From: an uncultured Eubacteriales bacterium
GTDB lineage: Bacteria > Bacillota > Clostridia > Oscillospirales > CAG-272
Assembly (NCBI GenBank): GCA_934434925.1
Contig: CAKSAC010000016.1
Coordinates: forward strand, 1 to 40,540
Reading direction: 5' to 3'
Length of the DNA stretch: 40,540 nt
Position numbers and translations under genes: made by a program. Shown here piece by piece: positions 38,654 through 40,540 of the stretch; within the stretch, counting starts at the first letter, position 1, and every line of letters begins with the position of its first letter. The notes beneath the pieces are model-generated. The model was not told the DNA's origin, did not search any database, and worked only from the letters and a program-made list of their open reading frames with translations.

Positions 38654-39429
38654 GCGGCGAAGCCATTTACCGATTGATTGCGCCGCACTACGCCGGATGG
38701 AACCGGGAGATCGATTACGGGCGCTGGGCGGACGCAATAGAAGAGGCTTTCCGCCGGTTCTTTCCGGGGCGCGTGGACGGCGTGCTTGACCTGGGGTGCG
38801 GGAGCGGAAGCATGACGCTGGAATTGGCGGCGCGCGGCTATGATATGATCGGGGTCGATCTTTCGCCCGAGATGCTGAACCAGGCGATGGAAACCGAGGC
38901 GCTTCGCGGCCTGGACGGGCGCGTTCTCTGGTTGATGCAGGATATGCGTTCTTTTGAACTTTACGGAACGGTTGAGGCGGTTGTCAGCTGTCTTGACTGC
39001 GTAAATCACCTGACCGATTACGCCGGCCTGCGCGCCTGTTTTTCGCTGGTACATAACTACCTTTCCCCGGGCGGGCTTTTTCTCTTTGATGTCAACAGCC
39101 CCGAAAAATTCCGCACGGCATACGCGGATAAAACCTATACCTATGAAGACGAGAACTCCTTTTGCGTGTGGGATACGACCTATTCGGAAAAAACACACCT
39201 TGCGGATTTTGTCATCACGCTCTTCACCCGGCAGGGGAAGCTCTATCGGCGCGAGGATGAGCATATCCGGGAAAGAATGTACCCGGTTTCTTCGCTCCGG
39301 CGCGAACTTGCCGCCGCCGGTTTCACTGTACTTTCGATTTCCGGAACGCCGTATACGGGCGGTCTTTCCGGGCAGGAAGCGCGCATATATTTTGTAGCCC
39401 GGGCAGAAAAGCCCGCGCCGTCTCTTTGA
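38650..39429 (+). CDS. Class I SAM-dependent methyltransferase
   Basis: 259 residues from a GTG start overlapping the YerC stop. SAM-binding motif I is VLDLGCGSGSMTLELA (45-60); motif II is MIGVDLSPEMLNQA, followed by an acidic MQDMRSFEL and VVSCLDCVNHL, where the catalytic-site acid may lie. The C-terminal part (YPVSSLRRELAAAGF) is of the UbiE/YqeM kind. Gene neighbours suggest a housekeeping role: such methyltransferases are often next to hslO. Substrate unknown. Confidence 0.85.
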   Translation: MSGEAIYRLIAPHYAGWNREIDYGRWADAIEEAFRRFFPGRVDGVLDLGCGSGSMTLELAARGYDMIGVDLSPEMLNQAMETEALRGLDGRVLWLMQDMRSFELYGTVEAVVSCLDCVNHLTDYAGLRACFSLVHNYLSPGGLFLFDVNSPEKFRTAYADKTYTYEDENSFCVWDTTYSEKTHLADFVITLFTRQGKLYRREDEHIRERMYPVSSLRRELAAAGFTVLSISGTPYTGGLSGQEARIYFVARAEKPAPSL

Positions 39430-39442
39430 CGGGAGGAAGAGG

Positions 39443-40321
39443 ATGGGAAAACTTTTACGCGGAATGTCGCGGGACGGAAACGCCCGCATACTGGTACTGG
39501 ATTCGACCGATATCACGGCGGAAGCGACGGCTTTCCATCACAGCGCGCCGACGGCCACTGCGGCGCTCGGCCGCCTTTTGACCGGCGCTTCCATGATCGG
39601 ATCCCTGATGGGGGAGAAAGAAGACAGGCTGACCCTTGCGGTGAGCGGGAACGGTCCGTGCGGTAAGCTGATTGCCGTTTCCGACTGGTGCGGGAACGTG
39701 AAGGGGTATGTCGAAAATCCGGCTGCCGACCCGCCCCGGAAGAAAAACAAAAAACTCGATGTCGGCGCGGCGGTCGGGCAAGGAACTCTTGCCGTCATCC
39801 GGGAACACGGAACAGCCACCCCCCAGATCGGAACGGTCGAACTGGTGAGCGGGGAGATTGCCGAGGATATTACCCGATATTTTGCCGAAAGCGAGCAGAT
39901 TCCGACCCTTTGCGCCCTCGGCGTACTGGTGGGGGCGGACGGGGTTTTGATAGCTTCCGGCGGCGTGTTGATTCAGTTGTTGCCGTTTGCGGATGAAACC
40001 GTCATTGCCGGACTGGAAAAAAACGCCGCCGCTCTTTCGGATATTTCCCGCCTCTTCCGGGAAGGGAAAACGCCCAAAGAGGTGGCGGATATCGCCATGG
40101 CAGGCATAGAGTACGACATTTTTGACGAGCTGACGGTGACATATCGGTGCGATTGCGGCCGCGTCCGGATGCGTGACGGCATCCGCCGCGTCGGGGAAAA
40201 AGAAATTCTCCGGATGCTCCGGGAGGAAGAAGCCGAGGGGCACCCGCGCGAATTGGAGGCGGTTTGCCGTTTCTGCGGGAAAAAATACCGCTTTACCGAA
40301 AGCGAATTGCTGAAAAAATAA
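39443..40321 (+). CDS. hslO: Hsp33 redox-regulated chaperone
   Basis: 292 residues, normal length for Hsp33. The C-terminal zinc switch is intact: C236-x-C238 in RCDCG and C275-x-x-C278 in CRFCG. On oxidation these release zinc and activate the holdase. The N-terminal body carries FHHSAPTATAALGRLLTGA and GPCGKLIAVSD. It is last in the yerC-methyltransferase operon, with a 13-nt gap and GGGAGG upstream. A 7-bp hairpin (40323-40341) follows, but without a T-run. Confidence 0.95.
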   Translation: MGKLLRGMSRDGNARILVLDSTDITAEATAFHHSAPTATAALGRLLTGASMIGSLMGEKEDRLTLAVSGNGPCGKLIAVSDWCGNVKGYVENPAADPPRKKNKKLDVGAAVGQGTLAVIREHGTATPQIGTVELVSGEIAEDITRYFAESEQIPTLCALGVLVGADGVLIASGGVLIQLLPFADETVIAGLEKNAAALSDISRLFREGKTPKEVADIAMAGIEYDIFDELTVTYRCDCGRVRMRDGIRRVGEKEILRMLREEEAEGHPRELEAVCRFCGKKYRFTESELLKK

Positions 40322-40435
40322 ACAGAGCGGAGAACGCTCTGCCGGGCATTTCCTCTCCGCTGCGGAAAACGGCGTGAAGGTTCCTCTCTTTGCAAAAAGG
40401 CATAAAAAGGCGCGAAGGCTCTCTCTTCAATATAA

Positions 40436-40540
40436 AAAACGGCGCGGTATAGCTGGGTGTACATAAGACAGTATTGCGCTAAGATTGACGAAGCGGCACG
40501 AAACAGCATGGAGCTGATCGTGCCGGAGCTGGCGAAGCGA
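40436..40540 (+). pseudogene. Possible remnant of a TnpV-like transposon protein
   Basis: An open frame from 40436 runs off the window, with no ATG; the only near start is GTG at 40457 without a ribosome binding site. The translated fragment VYIRQYCAKIDEAARNSME and the following IVPELAKR read like coding sequence and resemble, by memory only, the C-terminal half of TnpV-type proteins carried on Bacillota transposons. It may equally be the start of an unrelated gene beyond the edge. Confidence 0.25.

Overview
The window looks like chromosomal DNA from an uncultured, anaerobic-type member of the Clostridia (Bacillota). I infer this from the YceD-RpmF, CarD, YerC/TrpR-like, TepA, Hsp33, CPBP protease and GGGtGRT-family genes, the AGGAGG-type ribosome binding sites, and the many sigma-A promoters with exact 17-nt spacers. 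GC content is moderate (about half). Genus cannot be told from sequence alone, and there is no phage, plasmid or complete transposon.

Layout. 1-414: leader with tandem hairpins and a consensus promoter. 415-2805: secreted lipoprotein built of MBG/Ig-like repeats. 2988-4630 (-): Lrp-type regulator plus aminotransferase (an alaR-alaT-like pair). 4805-5938: GNAT-like protein. 6011-6688 (-): TepA-type ClpP-like protease. 6842-9176: PduL phosphotransacylase, NifU-like scaffold and GGGtGRT protein. 9340-9999 (-): class 3 lipase. 10207-12900: large putative glycoside hydrolase. 13203-13374 (-): tRNA-Tyr and tRNA-Thr. 13513-14499 (-): CPBP protease. 14678-17721: AraC regulator divergent from a creatinase-like (M24 fold) and creatininase-like pair. 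17919-18428: CarD regulator. 18429-19071: AT-rich noncoding island with a candidate structured RNA. 19072-20142 (-): PduO/heme-domain fusion. 20433-25295 (-): sugar isomerase, an isomerase-oxidoreductase fusion, a Gfo/Idh/MocA oxidoreductase and a UxuB-type SDR, divergent from 25562-28371, an AraC regulator overlapping DXS. 28727-32340 (-): PIG-L deacetylase, NagB-like deaminase, PfkB kinase and class II aldolase, divergent from another AraC regulator (32541-33434). 33572-34387 (-): YceD and ribosomal protein L32. 34648-36622: three membrane proteins. 36873-37325: small lipoprotein. 37391-38200 (-): DUF2935 protein. 38363-40321: YerC-like repressor, SAM methyltransferase and Hsp33. 40436-40540: possible remnant of a transposon-encoded protein.

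How it works together. The middle third is a catabolic island: three AraC regulators, each beside or divergent from an enzyme set, with no transporter in the window. The most coherent set is the deacetylase-deaminase-kinase-aldolase operon, which could take an N-acetylated amino sugar down to triose phosphates. The creatinase/creatininase-like pair, the isomerase-oxidoreductase fusion, the GGGtGRT operon and the AraC-DXS overlap are the least explained gene arrangements. Noncoding curiosities are a long interrupted hairpin (28539-28621), a hairpin-closed candidate RNA (18617-18708) and several short CCGGG-rich intergenic duplications. Promoter and terminator calls were made by eye; no database search was run.
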